Assembly (NCBI GenBank): GCA_034432095.1
Contig: DAOUCV010000077.1
Location: 1-6,389 of the forward strand
Direction of reading: 5' to 3'
Length of the DNA stretch: 6,389 nt
Source of the DNA: DAOUCV01 sp034432095
Lineage (GTDB): Bacteria; Chloroflexota; Dehalococcoidia; Dehalococcoidales; UBA2162
Shown: positions 5,973 to 6,389 of the stretch, piece by piece
Layout: each line of letters opens with the position of its first letter
Position numbering within the stretch: the stretch's first letter is position 1
The notes under the pieces: model-generated
What the model was told of the DNA's origin: nothing
Seen by the model: the letters and a program-made list of their open reading frames with translations, nothing else
The model's database searches: none
Position numbers and translations under genes: made by a program

Positions 5973-6389
5973 GACAATACCTCTAGTACAATCTTACTTT
6001 TCCCTTTGCTGTAGCTTTCCTCTTTTATTCTGATCGGTTTTTGCAATGCTTCGCTGGATATGGCCGCCACGATTGAGGCTATCGGACTACCGAGGCAGCG
6101 GTAATACCAAACGTCCTCATAATGCCACCTAGAACCACTAATTTCTACGTCTATTCGAGCATCAGTCAGCTTCACACTTGCTGAATTGGCAATATCCAGT
6201 ACCCCTGTTAAAATATAGGTTACCGCAGCCTCAATTTCAGCCGATGTCGGTCCCGGCTTGGTCTCCAACATGTCAATGTTTATACTCCCGGCGGTGGTAA
6301 CCGCAATTGCCATATCATCTGGATTGAGCCCAAACCTTACTATTAACCGCCCCGGAATCTTCTCTTTGACCCATTGAATATCTTCGTCC
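5969..6389 (-). CDS. Unrecognised protein, C-terminal 139 residues (5' end outside window)
   Basis: The frame is open from the right edge of the window to a TGA at 5969-5971. An ATG at 6311-6313 lies in frame, but the 25 codons upstream of it are open and protein-like (for example GRLIVRFGLNPDD leading straight into the ATG), and no Shine-Dalgarno precedes that ATG. The true start is therefore probably beyond the window. The visible part has no membrane segment and looks alpha/beta: a helix near SAEIEAAVTYILTGVLDIAN, a beta-like KLTDARIDVEI, an aromatic patch WHYEDVWYYRC, a helix in SPIASIVAAISSEAL, and a final strand KIVLEVLS. I do not recognise the family. It shares a TTGA stop-start overlap with the small membrane protein's gene, so it belongs to the same operon and may be a cytosolic component. 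Confidence 0.7.
   Translation of the reverse strand, partial: DEDIQWVKEKIPGRLIVRFGLNPDDMAIAVTTAGSINIDMLETKPGPTSAEIEAAVTYILTGVLDIANSASVKLTDARIDVEISGSRWHYEDVWYYRCLGSPIASIVAAISSEALQKPIRIKEESYSKGKSKIVLEVLS

Noticed and set aside
6311..6313. ATG as the start of the unrecognised first gene
   Set aside because: The frame stays open and protein-like to the window edge and no Shine-Dalgarno precedes this ATG, so it is more likely an internal Met.
1..6389. CRISPR array, insertion sequence or transposase
   Set aside because: No regularly spaced repeats, terminal inverted repeats or recombinase motifs were seen in any frame.

Overview
The window looks bacterial. At its left end is a candidate promoter with both hexamers at full consensus (TTGACA, 18 bp, TATAAT), followed by a tRNA-type 3' half that encodes its own CCA. 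Several genes have clear Shine-Dalgarno sequences, and TTG and GTG starts occur beside ATG. The envelope gene set is common in Chloroflexota, Actinobacteria and many archaea. A Chloroflexota-like host is my guess; nothing in the window proves it.

Left end (1-380): no protein gene is convincing here. On the + strand, a promoter at 42-71 leads into an RNA whose bases 136-180 have the exact spacing of a tRNA from anticodon loop (UCU) to CCA. A normal 5' half and D arm are missing. Bases 181-380 hold only small hairpins and separate two convergent transcription units.

Rest of the window (381-6389): one tightly packed minus-strand operon, read right to left. In order it encodes: (1) the C-terminal part of an unrecognised soluble protein that runs off the right edge; (2) an 85-residue protein with three membrane segments; (3) a 655-residue secreted and membrane-anchored protein with coiled coil, three beta-rich Ig-like segments, one membrane helix and a cytoplasmic DUF4129-like tail; (4) a 300-residue membrane-anchored DUF4350-type protein; (5) a MoxR-family AAA+ ATPase; (6) a DUF58 protein with a long membrane N-terminus. 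Every junction overlaps, by 4 bp (three times) or 14 bp (twice), so the genes are probably translationally coupled.

Together they form a variant of the widespread MoxR-DUF58-DUF4350-DUF4129 system. By inference, the cytosolic ATPase acts through DUF58 and the DUF4129-like tail on a membrane assembly whose large domains face outside. The transglutaminase often found in such clusters is not in the window. The coiled-coil/Ig protein, the small three-helix protein and the unrecognised first protein are the less familiar parts. The operon's promoter lies beyond the right edge.
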